Of a stretch of 39,834 nucleotides of DNA, positions 1-8,114 are shown in pieces; within the stretch, counting starts at the first letter, position 1, and the number at the start of each line of letters is the position of its first letter. Below the pieces are notes generated by a model, which was given only the letters and a program-made list of their open reading frames with translations, was not told where the DNA came from and searched no databases. The translations under genes were made by a program, and so were the position numbers. This DNA is from Dehalococcoidia bacterium (lineage in GTDB: Bacteria > Chloroflexota > Dehalococcoidia > Lucifugimonadales > UBA1127): positions 1 through 39,834 of the forward strand of contig JAPYRQ010000010.1 of the NCBI GenBank assembly GCA_029936935.1, in the 5' to 3' direction.

Positions 1-599
1 CGGGGCTCCCCAACCCCGCGTTGAAGTCCCACTTCATAATGGGGTCTTGCGCGGTGCCTACGTTGGTTGGCTCTACCGTTGTTATGCTGCTGTCAGCGGA
101 GAAGGTGCTACCAGGTACGTAGGTGAAGCCTTTAGGTAGCTCATCGAATGCAATGGTCAGTCCCTCGGAAACTTCAGGACTAATCTGCTTCATGAATATG
201 GTGTAACGGGCCACCATGCCTGAAATGTTCTTAGGGAGGTCGAGGCAATCATCGTCGAAACCATCACCGCCCATGTCGCAGAGCACTTGGTTCGATGGCC
301 TGATTTTATCGTCCTCTGCTGTTGCCACGTTGAGTGACCCCTGGCTGGCGTGCCAGGCCAACGTTACCGTTGACGTCTCCCCATTCAGATTGACGGTGTA
401 CTCGGCCTCTGGGTTGACCTCGGTCAGGGTGGATGAGGTTCCAGACTGCGAATTCAGTACCACCATCCATGGCGTACTGCTCATTCAGCATGGTGGAGTG
501 TACCTGCTTGCCTCTCAGGGCGGTGCTGGACAGCCCAAGGCTGGGAACCAGGAAGAAGGTTCCCATAGTAAGCAGCATGAGAACGAAGAGGGTAATCAT
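1..599 (-). pseudogene. Pilin-like (PilX_N-type) secreted protein with DUF11-like region, frameshifted and partial
   Basis: Reading leftward from an ATG at 599 (AAGGAAGAGG upstream), the product begins with a hydrophobic stretch (ITLFVLMLL...) and continues STALRGKQ...NEQYAMDGGTEFAVWNL. This is the layout of the PilX N-terminal domain of type IV pilus minor components. About 55 residues in, the frame breaks between roughly 425 and 440. The alternative frame then reads EVNPEAEYTVNLNGETSTVTL and stays open to the window edge. It includes LTIAFDELPKGFTYVPGSTF, which resembles DUF11-type extracellular repeat domains. I infer one gene with a single-base indel, cut off by the window at its 3' end. 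It could be a real pseudogene or an assembly error. The family call is by eye; the TM segment and broken frame are direct observations. Confidence 0.55.
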
Positions 600-968
600 G
601 CCCTCTTCCTTCTTGCCGACTTCTTTGCCTGTCTATTTTGTCATGTGCGTTTGATGATCCCGTTCTATAGATACACACATTGGCGTGTGACACCCGTGAA
701 CATCTACATACCGTAGCTCCGTGACCCGATACGAAATGTTAACAATCCTGGGAATCCCATGTACATCACATAAACATTTCCAGGCACTATCGACCCATAG
801 ATTCAAAGAGCATTCATCCGAAAGAATGATTCAGTGGAATTTCAAGGACTTTGACGGGTCTGGTGGGTATAAGAGGAGCGGTGGGAGAAGGCAATTGAGA
901 GAGGGCGGTGCAATGTTGTTGCCGTATCACGTACAATGCGGGGCAGAAATTTAATGGAGGCGCGACAC
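600..968. other. Intergenic, no gene seen
   Basis: This is a 369-base divergent spacer between the pilin-like gene (minus) and the CinA-like gene (plus). The short ORFs on the track here have no ribosome binding site and no recognisable sequence. It presumably holds both promoters, but I see no convincing -35/-10 pair. Confidence 0.5.
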
Positions 969-1457
969 ATGCCAGACCTAACCCCGTTAGCAACATCGGT
1001 GGGAGCGCTGCTCAAGGAACGCAAGGAAAACATCGCGGTGGCGGACTCGTCGTGTGGCGGATTGATTTCTGCGGCGCTGCTGTCCATACCCGGTGCATCG
1101 GCCTATTACGTTGGGGGAATCGTCTCCTACACCGGCGTGTCACGAGAGACACTGCTGGGTATCTCCGAAGACGATATGGCGAAGATTGGCATGCGCGCCA
1201 GCACAGAGCCGTATGCGGCGTTGATTGCGAAGAGTGTACGAGAGAAGTTTGGCACAACGTGGGCGGTCAGTGAGACCGGAGCCAGCGGCCCAACGGGCAA
1301 TCGCTACGGCGATGCTTCAGGACACGCGTGCTTCGCCGTCTCCGGCCCAGTGGAGCGCACCATCACACTGGAAACGCGTAGCTCCGATCGTGAAGCCAAC
1401 ATGTGGGCATTCACCAAGGCCGCGTTGGAACTGCTGGAAACCTGCCTTAAAGCGTAA
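969..1457 (+). CDS. CinA C-terminal-type nicotinamide-nucleotide amidase
   Basis: The 162-residue product resembles the stand-alone C-terminal domain of CinA, which in characterised members (PncC) deamidates nicotinamide mononucleotide in NAD salvage. Visible family features are ADSSCGG near residue 30 (usually AESCTGG), IPGASAYYVGGIVSYT, and SETGASGPTGN (usually TGIAGPxGG). The ATG at 969 is chosen over the track's upstream start because GGAGG lies eight bases before it. The catalytic signature is variant: the family's Thr after Cys is Gly here and GIAGP is GASGP, so activity is not certain. There is no N-terminal molybdopterin-binding domain. The 3' end overlaps the convergent amidohydrolase gene by 11 bases. 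Confidence 0.8.
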   Translation: MPDLTPLATSVGALLKERKENIAVADSSCGGLISAALLSIPGASAYYVGGIVSYTGVSRETLLGISEDDMAKIGMRASTEPYAALIAKSVREKFGTTWAVSETGASGPTGNRYGDASGHACFAVSGPVERTITLETRSSDREANMWAFTKAALELLETCLKA

Positions 1458-2355
1458 ACAGCTTCTCTGCAGTGCCTCCCAGGATGGCTTCTACACCACT
1501 CGGTGACAGAAATCCTGAGTCGCGTATCCATGCGGGCTGGCCCGGGTGGCCCATATCGTACGGGTAGTCCGTGCCCACCATGATGTGGTCCTCGCCGAAC
1601 ACGTCCACTACGTACTCCAGCGATTGCTTGGAGTGCACCAGGGCATCGGCGTAGAAGAGCTTCAAGTACTCGCTGGGCGCTTTATCGATCTTTGGCCCTT
1701 TCAGTCGATGCTCCCAGCCGTGATCCCATCTGCCGCGGATGAACGGGCACGTGCCGCCCCCGTGGGCCAGGTATATCTTCAAGTTGGGGAATGCCTTCAT
1801 CACTCCGCCGAAGATGAGGGAGCCGGCCGCCACCGCCGTGTCGGTCACAAACCCGATGAAGTTGTTGAGTTCGTACTTGGCCAAACGGTCTGCGCCCAGC
1901 GCGTTCACGGGGTGGATGAAGATGGGGATGCCCAAGGCCTCAACGGTCTTGAAGAACGGAGTGAACTCCGGGGCGTCCAGGTTCACACCCTCCACGTTGG
2001 AGCCGATGGCCACGCCACGGTGACCAAGCTCCTTCACGGCCCGCTCCATCTCCTTGGCTGCCGTCTCCGGCTCTGCCAGCGGAGCCACGGCTAGCCCGGC
2101 GAACCTGTCCGGGTGCTTGGCGACTCCTGCTGCGACAACATCGTTGACCTTCTTGGCTGTGGCCAGGTCTCGACCGTAGAAATCGGAGAAGGCAGAGACC
2201 ATCTGTATATCAACCCCGGAAGCGTCCATGTCGACCAACCGATTTTCCAGGCTGAGGAAGTCGCCACGCATGTTCTCCAACCCCGGCGTGCGTCCCACCA
2301 TTTCCCTGCACTCTTCCGGCAGGTAGTGGGCGTGGACATCGATTACGCGAGTCAT
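1447..2355 (-). CDS. Amidohydrolase family 2 protein (ACMSD-like TIM-barrel decarboxylase/hydrolase)
   Basis: The 302-residue product belongs to the metal-dependent amidohydrolase_2 family, which includes 2-amino-3-carboxymuconate-6-semialdehyde decarboxylase. It starts MTRVIDVHAHYLPEE, giving the HxH metal motif at residues 8-10. Further motifs are GIPIFIHP, LAHGGGTCPF and VGTDYPYDMG, the last carrying the catalytic Asp. The start at 2355 is preferred to the much longer ORF because AAAGGAGA lies just upstream and the HxH motif immediately follows, as is usual. Substrate cannot be told from sequence; these enzymes act on aromatic or heterocyclic acids. The gene converges on the CinA-like gene with an 11-base overlap of coding ends. 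Confidence 0.85.
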   Translation of the reverse strand: MTRVIDVHAHYLPEECREMVGRTPGLENMRGDFLSLENRLVDMDASGVDIQMVSAFSDFYGRDLATAKKVNDVVAAGVAKHPDRFAGLAVAPLAEPETAAKEMERAVKELGHRGVAIGSNVEGVNLDAPEFTPFFKTVEALGIPIFIHPVNALGADRLAKYELNNFIGFVTDTAVAAGSLIFGGVMKAFPNLKIYLAHGGGTCPFIRGRWDHGWEHRLKGPKIDKAPSEYLKLFYADALVHSKQSLEYVVDVFGEDHIMVGTDYPYDMGHPGQPAWIRDSGFLSPSGVEAILGGTAEKLFTL

Positions 2356-2463
2356 GGCGTCTCCTTTAGCATTAATGTCGGGCATGATACCACTTGGAGG
2401 CATTGCCCCCTCTGTTGACGATGTGTAGGCTTGGTTCCGAAGTCCAGGGAGGGCAAAACGGGC

Positions 2464-2915
2464 ATGGCGAAGAGCGAAGCAACGACTGTTGAAGACTACC
2501 TGACCGAGCTGACGTCCGAACGACGGGAGACGGTTGGTGCCGTACGTGCCGTCATCCTGAAGCACCTGCCAGAGGGGTTTGAAGAGGTGATGGACTTTGG
2601 GATGATCAGCTACGTCATACCCCTCTCGACGTATCCGACCACCTACAACAGCACCCACTGATGTACGCGGCGCTGGCATCGCAGAAGAACTACTGCTCTG
2701 TATACCTGATGAACATCTATGGGATACCTGAGTTGATGGAGTGGTTTGAAGCTGGATATCGGGCAAGCGGGAAGCGGATGGACATCGGCAAGGCGTGCGT
2801 GCGGTTCAAGTCGTTGGACGACCTGCCGCTTGAGCTTGTGGGAGAAGCCATCGCTCGGACGTCAGTGGCCGAATACATCGAACTGTACGAATCGTCGAGG
2901 CGAAAAACAGGTTGA
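2464..2915 (+). pseudogene. DUF1801 (YdhG-like) protein broken by one frameshift
   Basis: Two abutting ORFs make one DUF1801-type protein. The first (MAKSEATTVEDYLTEL...DFGMISYVIPLSTYP) ends TYNSTH-stop near 2661. The second continues MYAALASQKNYCSVYLMNIYG and ends at 2915. Intact members read through this point as Y-N-x-x-P-L-M-Y-A-A-L; here TACAACAGCACCCACTGATGTAC gives NHPLMY only if one base is restored before CACCCACTG. So a single-base deletion near 2650 explains the split. GGGAGG precedes the ATG at 2464. Function of the family is unknown, though it is sometimes annotated as an iron-chaperone-like fold. This may be an assembly indel rather than a true pseudogene. Confidence 0.7.
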
Positions 2916-2973
2916 CAGCCACACCCCTCGGCCTACAATGACTCTACCAATACCAGCGCCAAGGAGACATACT

Positions 2974-3285
2974 TTGCATATTCTGTTTGTGACTATCAAA
3001 ATCAAGCCGGAGCATCATGACGAGTACATAAAAGAGCTGATGCTGAACGCTAAGGGCGCGAACGAGGACGAGCCCGGTTGCCTGCGTTTCGACGTGGTTC
3101 AGGACGGACAGGATGCCAATACCATCCACCTGTACGAGGTCTATAAGGACGAAGCGGCGTTCAAGGACCACCAGGCATCGGCGCATTTCAAGCGGTTCGG
3201 CGAGGTTGCGGGCGAGTGGCGGGACGGTCCGTCAGTGCTCAACGTCGGGCCGAACATCTACCCGTCGGACAGCGACTGGAAGTAA
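2974..3285 (+). CDS. Antibiotic biosynthesis monooxygenase (ABM/YgiN-like) domain protein
   Basis: The 103-residue product, MHILFVTIKIKPEHHDEYIKEL, has the single ferredoxin-like ABM fold typical of YgiN quinol monooxygenases and related small enzymes. Characteristic motifs are EPGCLRFDVVQD, NTIHLYEVYKDEAAFKDH and HFKRF. The track shows a longer ORF from 2746, but that part is a shadow of the DUF1801 gene. The real start is taken as TTG at 2974, with AAGGAG seven bases upstream and correct homology from the second residue. It sits 22 bases before the CMD/AhpD-like gene, so the two probably share a transcript. ABM proteins often oxidise quinones or polyketide-like aromatics, but the substrate here is unknown. 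Confidence 0.82.
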   Translation: MHILFVTIKIKPEHHDEYIKELMLNAKGANEDEPGCLRFDVVQDGQDANTIHLYEVYKDEAAFKDHQASAHFKRFGEVAGEWRDGPSVLNVGPNIYPSDSDWK

Positions 3286-3307
3286 GCGAAAATAAAAGGA
3301 GGAAACT

Positions 3308-3859
3308 ATGCCAAGGGTTAAGTTGATTGCTGAAAAGAGTGATGTTGGCGCAGACCAGCACGAGGAGATCGATTCCATTGTGGAGACGCTGGGTCGCGTC
3401 GCCGGTCCCTTCGGTGTGCTGGCGTACAGTCCGGGGCTTGCCCAGAAGGTCATGGAGGCCGGCGCCCACGTCCGATTGAAGTCGTCAATCACCATGGGAG
3501 AGCGTGAGATCACGATTCTGGCAGTATCGCGAGAGAAGGACGCCCGATATGAGTGGGCATCCCACGTGGGCACAGCCCGCAAGAACGATGTGCCTGAGGA
3601 GGCCATTGAAGCCGTCCGCCACAGCGCGGACGTGAGCGGCCTGGCCGAGGACTATCGCGACATCGTTACCTACACTCGACAGCTTCTGCAGACCAACAAG
3701 GTGGATCAGGGACTGTTCGATTCGATGATCAAGCGCAAGGGCACTCGATGGCTGGTAGAGATTACCGGCACTATCGGTCAGTACCAGTACATCTCAGCCA
3801 TTAACAATGCCTTCGACCTGCAACCCGCAGCGGACGCAGACCAATTGGAAGTTAAATAG
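3308..3859 (+). CDS. Carboxymuconolactone decarboxylase (CMD/AhpD-like) family protein
   Basis: The 183-residue helical protein has the CMD family core: LKSSITMGEREITILAVSREKDARYEWASHVGTARKNDVPEEAIEAVR. In AhpD the equivalent region carries a CxxC redox pair; this protein has no cysteine there, so peroxidase-reductase activity is unlikely and a CMD-type or unknown role is more probable. A strong AAGGAGG precedes the ATG. It follows the ABM gene closely and is followed by a hairpin with a T-run at about 3909-3946, so the ABM-CMD pair looks like a transcription unit. Such pairs are common around aromatic-compound catabolism. Confidence 0.85.
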   Translation: MPRVKLIAEKSDVGADQHEEIDSIVETLGRVAGPFGVLAYSPGLAQKVMEAGAHVRLKSSITMGEREITILAVSREKDARYEWASHVGTARKNDVPEEAIEAVRHSADVSGLAEDYRDIVTYTRQLLQTNKVDQGLFDSMIKRKGTRWLVEITGTIGQYQYISAINNAFDLQPAADADQLEVK

Positions 3860-3908
3860 CCGCCTTAGGCGGTTCTGTGGGCAAAACGAGTTGTCCAAGC
3901 TAATGAAG

Positions 3909-3946
3909 AAGAGGGTTCTGCCTGTGAGGGTGGGGCCCTCTTTTTT
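3909..3946 (+). terminator. Rho-independent terminator after the ABM-CMD unit
   Basis: AAGAGGG at 3909-3915 pairs with CCCTCTT at 3936-3942, which runs into TTTTTT. A small extra hairpin, CCGCC-TTA-GGCGG, follows the CMD stop at about 3860. Confidence 0.7.
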
Positions 3947-3980
3947 GTGTTACCGAGCTACCTCGTCGAGGTATGTCGAA

Positions 3981-4181
3981 TTAGCGCTTCTTGTGTTTCT
4001 TGCCCAGCGCCCCCATCAGTGGGGAACCTGCACCGACGAGAAATCCGAAGTCGTACCAGTTGCCGCTCTTAGCGGTGTTGTAGAACTCGTGCCCATTCCA
4101 GGCACCGAATACGTGAAGAAGCAATACTGCCCAGGCGATAAGGCCGTTCCAGAAACCCGCGAACAGGTCTGCATACCACAT
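3981..4181 (-). CDS. Small membrane protein of unknown function
   Basis: The 66-residue protein MWYADLFAGFWNGLIAWAVLLLHVFG has one clear transmembrane helix at residues 9-26. An aromatic, glycine-rich segment (NTAKSGNWYDFGFLVGAG) follows, possibly a re-entrant or second short helix. It ends in a basic tail GKKHKKR, which suggests a cytoplasmic C-terminus. GGTGGA lies just upstream of the ATG. I do not recognise a named family, though short proteins with NWYDFGF-like motifs do occur in environmental bacteria. It lies between the terminator of the ABM-CMD unit and the globin gene, on the opposite strand to both. Confidence 0.6.
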   Translation of the reverse strand: MWYADLFAGFWNGLIAWAVLLLHVFGAWNGHEFYNTAKSGNWYDFGFLVGAGSPLMGALGKKHKKR

Positions 4182-4345
4182 GAGTCCACCAACTTTCTAA
4201 GCGGATTGGCCGCACTATACATGAGGGGCTGGACGCAACAAGAAGGTCGCTATTGGCGGGAACCCTGTTGGCTTAGAGTCCCTCAAATTTGACACGGTAC
4301 ATCGCGTATAACTACCCTTGGCAACAGATAATTAGGGAGTCGCGC

Positions 4346-4759
4346 ATGCAACAGAGCCCCGCCGGCCCGGGATCCGAAGAAACAGAACCACAGAGCACGC
4401 TGTATCAGCGTGTGGGCGGCATACCGTACTTCAAAGACCTGGTGGAACGGTTCTACCGGTTTGTGGAGGTGGACTCGGCGCTGCGGCCAATGTACCCGGA
4501 GGACCTGGAACCAGGCAAAGACAACCTGGCCATGTTCCTTGTACAACTCTGGGGCGGACCACCCTATTATTCGAGGGATAGAGGGCACCCGCGACTAAGG
4601 ATGAGGCACATGCCCTTCGCCATAGGGCAGATTGAGCGTGATGCGTGGTACCAGCACATGCGTGAGGCGGTGTTGGCTACCGATGCCGCTGAGGGCGACG
4701 TGGAGTTGCTCCTGAATTACTTCGACAAAGCTGCTACGTTCATGATCAACCGGGACTGA
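4346..4759 (+). CDS. Group II truncated haemoglobin
   Basis: The 137-residue protein is a 2/2 haemoglobin of the GlbO type, a haem protein linked to oxygen, NO or sulfide handling in the cytoplasm. Diagnostic sequence is TLYQRVGGIPYFKDLVERFY, YPEDLE, QLWGGPPYYSRDRGHPRLRMRHMPF and RDAWYQHMREAV. The His in RMRHMPF is the proximal haem ligand, and the Arg-Gly-His-Pro motif and Trp in RDAW are typical of group II. The ATG at 4346 follows AGGGAG; the track's longer start at 4289 adds a non-homologous leader. It stands alone between opposite-strand genes. Confidence 0.92.
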   Translation: MQQSPAGPGSEETEPQSTLYQRVGGIPYFKDLVERFYRFVEVDSALRPMYPEDLEPGKDNLAMFLVQLWGGPPYYSRDRGHPRLRMRHMPFAIGQIERDAWYQHMREAVLATDAAEGDVELLLNYFDKAATFMINRD

Positions 4760-4776
4760 GCTGCTGAGACTAAAGC

Positions 4777-5550
4777 CTACTTTATAGCGATCATGAACAT
4801 GCGTTTGAAGGGCATGATGGTCACTCCATCAGCCCGGGGCGGGTAGGCCTTCCGGACACGCTGTCGATAGTCATCCACAAACGCCGCCCCCTCTGATTCA
4901 CTAAGTTGGTCAAGCAACGGGCGTAGCATTGTGCTCATCGTCCACGTCACCACTGGGTCTTCGCCCTCAAGCTGCTGGTGGTAGATGGTCTCCCACATAT
5001 TCAGCGATGTGACGTGGGGTCGCAGTATCTGGTAGTACTCGCCCATCTCCTTGACTGGATGCTCCCGCTGAAATGGCTTCAACCGTTCCTGCCATGGGCC
5101 TTCCCGCACAACGTCTGCAATGGACGTGTGGCTTGGCGCAGAGAAGTTGTTGGGTATCTGAATTGCCATGACGCCACCGGGCTTCACCGCGTCAAGCAGT
5201 GCTGGGAGCAACGTCTCATGGTCGTCTAGCCAATGGAGAGTGGCGTTGGTGTAGAGAAGATCGGCCTGGGCGTCGGGACGCCACGTATTGAGGTCGGCCA
5301 ACTGCCATTCAATATCGCCGTTGACCGCCTTGGCCTTCTGAATCATGTCCGCCGACGAATCGATGCCAACAATCCTAGCGTTGGGCCATCGTTGCTTCAG
5401 GTGGACCGTAGCATTCCCTGGCCCACAGCCAAGGTCGTAGATGAGCTTGGGGTCTTCTGATGGTATCTGGGCCAGCAAATCAAGGGCTGGACGTAGTCGT
5501 TCATTGCCAAAGTTCAAATAGAGTGTGGCATCCCAATCGCTTGTGGTCAT
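4777..5550 (-). CDS. tam: Trans-aconitate 2-methyltransferase-like SAM methyltransferase
   Basis: The 257-residue protein matches Tam along its length. Features are the opening W-(D/N)-A-x-x-Y-L-x-F (SDWDATLYLNF), the SAM-binding glycine motif DLGCGPGNAT near residue 41, GIDSSADMI, LYTNATLHWLDDH and GGVMAIQIPNN. In E. coli Tam methylates trans-aconitate, an inhibitor of aconitase, detoxifying spontaneously isomerised cis-aconitate. The start is preceded only by a weak GAG. The gene converges with the globin gene. A related small-molecule methyltransferase with another substrate is the alternative. Confidence 0.85.
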   Translation of the reverse strand: MTTSDWDATLYLNFGNERLRPALDLLAQIPSEDPKLIYDLGCGPGNATVHLKQRWPNARIVGIDSSADMIQKAKAVNGDIEWQLADLNTWRPDAQADLLYTNATLHWLDDHETLLPALLDAVKPGGVMAIQIPNNFSAPSHTSIADVVREGPWQERLKPFQREHPVKEMGEYYQILRPHVTSLNMWETIYHQQLEGEDPVVTWTMSTMLRPLLDQLSESEGAAFVDDYRQRVRKAYPPRADGVTIMPFKRMFMIAIK

Positions 5551-5594
5551 GTGTATCTCGTTTGCTAAGAATGAGCAGATTAGGTTAGAGGGCG

Positions 5595-6167
5595 CTATGC
5601 GCGAGGCCGAACGTATCGGTCACGATCGTCCACGCCACCCTCGACGATTCCAAAATCGATGGTCCACAGTTCCTGCCGATACTTGATGTAGGGGACGTAG
5701 TGGTTGCCTACATTGTCCGTCCACAGGGTTCCTGGGAAAATCACGCTGTATCGTCGAAACTCCTCCGGGATCACCTTCTGGTTGTCGATTAGGTATTCGG
5801 CATGTCGCTGGCCAAGCTTGGATGTGATGGCGAGCACATGCTCCACCATGTCCTCTCCGATGAGGTCAGGCTGACCTTCTTCAATGAAGATTACCAACTC
5901 AATCGAGTCGGTTGAGATTTGTGCTGGCTCTGATTGGTCTTCCAAGAGCTTCCAACCCTCAGAACTCTTGTCGTTTTGAAGTGGCGCGTCGGCATCAATG
6001 GACCCTCCAGCTTCTACGGCCCCTAATAAGCCTCTCAATGCCTCTTCTAGGTTGTCCGGAGATTCCGTCAGACCCCTGGCGGTTGCTTCATCAATATCTC
6101 GGGGAAGTCGGGCGACGATTGCTCCGACGAATGCTGTGTACCACTCTGGAACCTCTGCCATGGCCAA
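5595..6167 (-). CDS. Hypothetical protein
   Basis: The product is 190 residues, or 188 from the second ATG (MAEVPEWYTAFVGAIVARLP). I do not recognise the family. It is acidic and soluble with no signal peptide or membrane segment. It has a helical N-terminal half followed by a beta-rich end (RRYSVIFPGTLWTDNVGNHYVPYIKYRQELWTIDF). It lies 44 bases upstream of tam on the same strand, so the two may be co-transcribed. The codon use and long uninterrupted frame favour a real gene. Confidence 0.6.
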   Translation of the reverse strand: MAMAEVPEWYTAFVGAIVARLPRDIDEATARGLTESPDNLEEALRGLLGAVEAGGSIDADAPLQNDKSSEGWKLLEDQSEPAQISTDSIELVIFIEEGQPDLIGEDMVEHVLAITSKLGQRHAEYLIDNQKVIPEEFRRYSVIFPGTLWTDNVGNHYVPYIKYRQELWTIDFGIVEGGVDDRDRYVRPRA

Positions 6168-6578
6168 TGCTCCTTGATATGGGATGCCGCTATTGTATGC
6201 CCGACGGTGGGAGTGTCAACGAAATAGAGCGTTTCCCCAACTACATTCAGGGGTAGTCTGCTATCTGGGAGCAGGAAGTTCCAATACCATTGAAGTGAGC
6301 GGCCTCACTCGCGCGTTGAGATTGGTTATGCCGAGAGACCTGTCACAGATCCTAATAGAAGTCGTGCCATTAGTCTCGCGAGACCGTGGGCGTTGCCGGT
6401 AAGCCTACGCAGGAAGAGGTCGAGGACCTCCTGGTACCAGCCGACGGTCTTGGGCCGTTTGCCTTCCATCGTGATACATGCCTCCCTTTGGGCCAAGTGT
6501 CCTGGGGCAAGTACCCCCCATGCGTGATCACTGACGGAACCAGCAAAATTGTGATGATATGGAAAACCCAATCGGGCT
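6168..6578. other. Intergenic, 411 bases, no convincing gene
   Basis: This is a divergent spacer between the hypothetical protein and the Mrr-type nuclease. The track's minus-strand 105-residue ORF has no ribosome binding site and overlaps the nuclease start, so I treat it as spurious. An imperfect inverted repeat, ACTAC-N8-GTAGT, lies at 6240-6257. It has the same length and outer bases as the palindromes near the kinase/regulator operon. Confidence 0.45.
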
Positions 6579-7091
6579 ATGTCTAAATTGGAGCAAAAAC
6601 AAGACCTGTTTGATAGGTTAATCGACGACGTATCAATCGACATATCGGTGAGAATGAATGGCGATGAGCTATTTGGTCTCTTTGACTTAACGGCGCCTTC
6701 CCGGGGAAAGACGGTTAATACTCAACGGCCCCCAGGCTTGGAGCTTGAGGACAGATGTGCGACTATTTTGGAGCGTCGCGGGTATCGCGTGCAGAGAACC
6801 CCTCGTAGTCGAGATGGAGGGATCGACCTGATCGCGTTCAGGACCGATGAAGTCGGTATTGAGCAACAGCTTTACATCCAGTGCAAAGATCATGCTCGCC
6901 CGGTGGGTGTTGAAGTTGTTCGAGAATTGATTGGCGTTTTGCCTATAGATGGCAGTGCAATCCCTGTGCTAGTGTCGCCTGCTGGCGCGACCGCCGACGC
7001 TTTAAAGACGGCTGTTGAACGAAGTGCCTTCATATGGGATGAAAGTAGGCTATCCGAATTAGAGGAGACTGCCGACGCTACCGTTGTTTGA
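6579..7091 (+). CDS. Mrr-type restriction endonuclease domain protein
   Basis: The 170-residue protein has an unrecognised 50-residue N-terminus followed by an Mrr_cat (PD-(D/E)xK) domain. Visible pieces are LELEDRCATILERRGYRVQRT, the metal-binding Asp in SRDGGIDLIAF, and the QxK catalytic motif in LYIQCKDHARPVGVEVVREL, then a closing IPVLVSPAGATADAL. Mrr-like enzymes cut DNA, often modified DNA, but the same domain is also used in repair and in non-restriction nucleases. An in-frame TGA at 6555 fixes the start at or after 6579; there is no good Shine-Dalgarno. No methyltransferase is nearby, so it is an orphan or a modification-dependent nuclease. The DEDD nuclease and RmuC genes follow. Confidence 0.78.
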   Translation: MSKLEQKQDLFDRLIDDVSIDISVRMNGDELFGLFDLTAPSRGKTVNTQRPPGLELEDRCATILERRGYRVQRTPRSRDGGIDLIAFRTDEVGIEQQLYIQCKDHARPVGVEVVRELIGVLPIDGSAIPVLVSPAGATADALKTAVERSAFIWDESRLSELEETADATVV

Positions 7092-7319
7092 TGTGAAACG
7101 ATATAGGAAACCGATTCCCTGCCCAAGGACTTGCGACTGCCGCTGATAGAACGTTGTTTCTCCTTACCCTAATGGGTTCGGCGGCGGTTCACCCTCACTC
7201 TGCCCGGTTATCCGCCCTTTTCGTCATCAGATCGCTTTAATTCATCTTAGGTAACTCGATTGTCGGTGCCTTCGACGGAATGACCCACCACAAGAACATT
7301 TCCTGAAGAGTACGAGCAG

Positions 7320-8015
7320 TTACGTAGTCGTTAGGGCTGTAGGTATACGAGTCCCCCCGGTCTCACAGGCCTGCAGCAAGACATGCCTGGTACCCCGGCA
7401 ATCCCACTGATTATGGCTAAGCATGTTCGTCCATTTAGCTTTTGCCACACTCGTGAGCGAAGCATAGGTTCCGCGGCGTTCAATCTGAGTCATAACATAG
7501 CGGATTCTTGCCGCTACAGGACGAAGGAAATTAGGGGTCGGCATACCTGTAAAATCCATGAAATTATTAAGACTGTTCCTCTGGCTCCGATGGTTCAGTG
7601 GAAACACAACGGCTGGGTAATTACGATTCTTCCAGCGCTTAGCTTCTGGCAATGCGTTACGAATCCTGGACTTGAAAATAGCGGTGATGGTTGGGTTTAC
7701 CTGAGCCTCTGCTACTGCCTGCTCCTCTCGCGTGCTCCATTCGATAAGCAAGCGGTCCTCTGATTCCGCAACAAAACACAGCGCCTCGAGCGCATTCTCA
7801 AGGGAATCCAGATAAACACACGTTCCACCACGTTCCACTGCTTTAGCTCTTGCGGCACTCTCAAGGGTTTTCTCGAATACGTACTGCACAAAGTGTTCCT
7901 TCTTGGCGTCATCAATCCAGTACGCCCCCAAAAGAACCGGTGGGGCATCCATCACTCCCTCGAAGTCTATGTATATAGCTCTCGTAGCTTCAAATCCAGA
8001 AATCGTCCTTCTCAT
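7320..8015 (-). CDS. DEDD/RNase H-like exonuclease-domain protein (YprB/TM0106-like)
   Basis: The product is 231 residues from the ATG at 8015, chosen because GGAGG lies nine bases upstream; the track's start at 8057 lacks a binding site. The opening IYIDFEGVMDAPPVLLGAYW carries the D-x-E of motif I of DEDD 3'-5' exonucleases. IEWSTREEQAV occupies the second acidic region. Near the end, SHNQWDCRGTRHVL gives the H-N-x-x-D motif III. This matches the RNase H-like domain found in YprB and TM0106 RecB-associated nucleases, but alone, without helicase or RecB parts. It likely acts on DNA or RNA ends. It is divergent from the RmuC-core gene with a 99-base spacer. Family assignment rests on motifs only. 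Confidence 0.6.
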   Translation of the reverse strand: MRRTISGFEATRAIYIDFEGVMDAPPVLLGAYWIDDAKKEHFVQYVFEKTLESAARAKAVERGGTCVYLDSLENALEALCFVAESEDRLLIEWSTREEQAVAEAQVNPTITAIFKSRIRNALPEAKRWKNRNYPAVVFPLNHRSQRNSLNNFMDFTGMPTPNFLRPVAARIRYVMTQIERRGTYASLTSVAKAKWTNMLSHNQWDCRGTRHVLLQACETGGTRIPTALTTT

Positions 8016-8114
8016 TACGGCTTGCCTCCACGTTTGGGTTTCGGGTTTTGATTGCATGTACTGTCATCGATTTATTCTGTCGACACAATACAACTCATTC
8101 AGACGCACGCCTGA

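Noticed and set aside
2661-2915. Second half of the DUF1801 gene as an independent CDS
   Set aside because: Its start matches the interior of the family and it continues the upstream ORF after a one-base shift.
3959-3973. Palindrome TACCTCG-T-CGAGGTA as another regulator site
   Set aside because: Core and spacing differ from the CTACCC-N4-GGGTAG motif and it lies between two gene ends, where a 3'-end hairpin is more likely.
6326-6643. 105-residue minus-strand ORF in the gap before the Mrr gene
   Set aside because: No ribosome binding site, no recognisable sequence, and overlap with the start of the nuclease gene.
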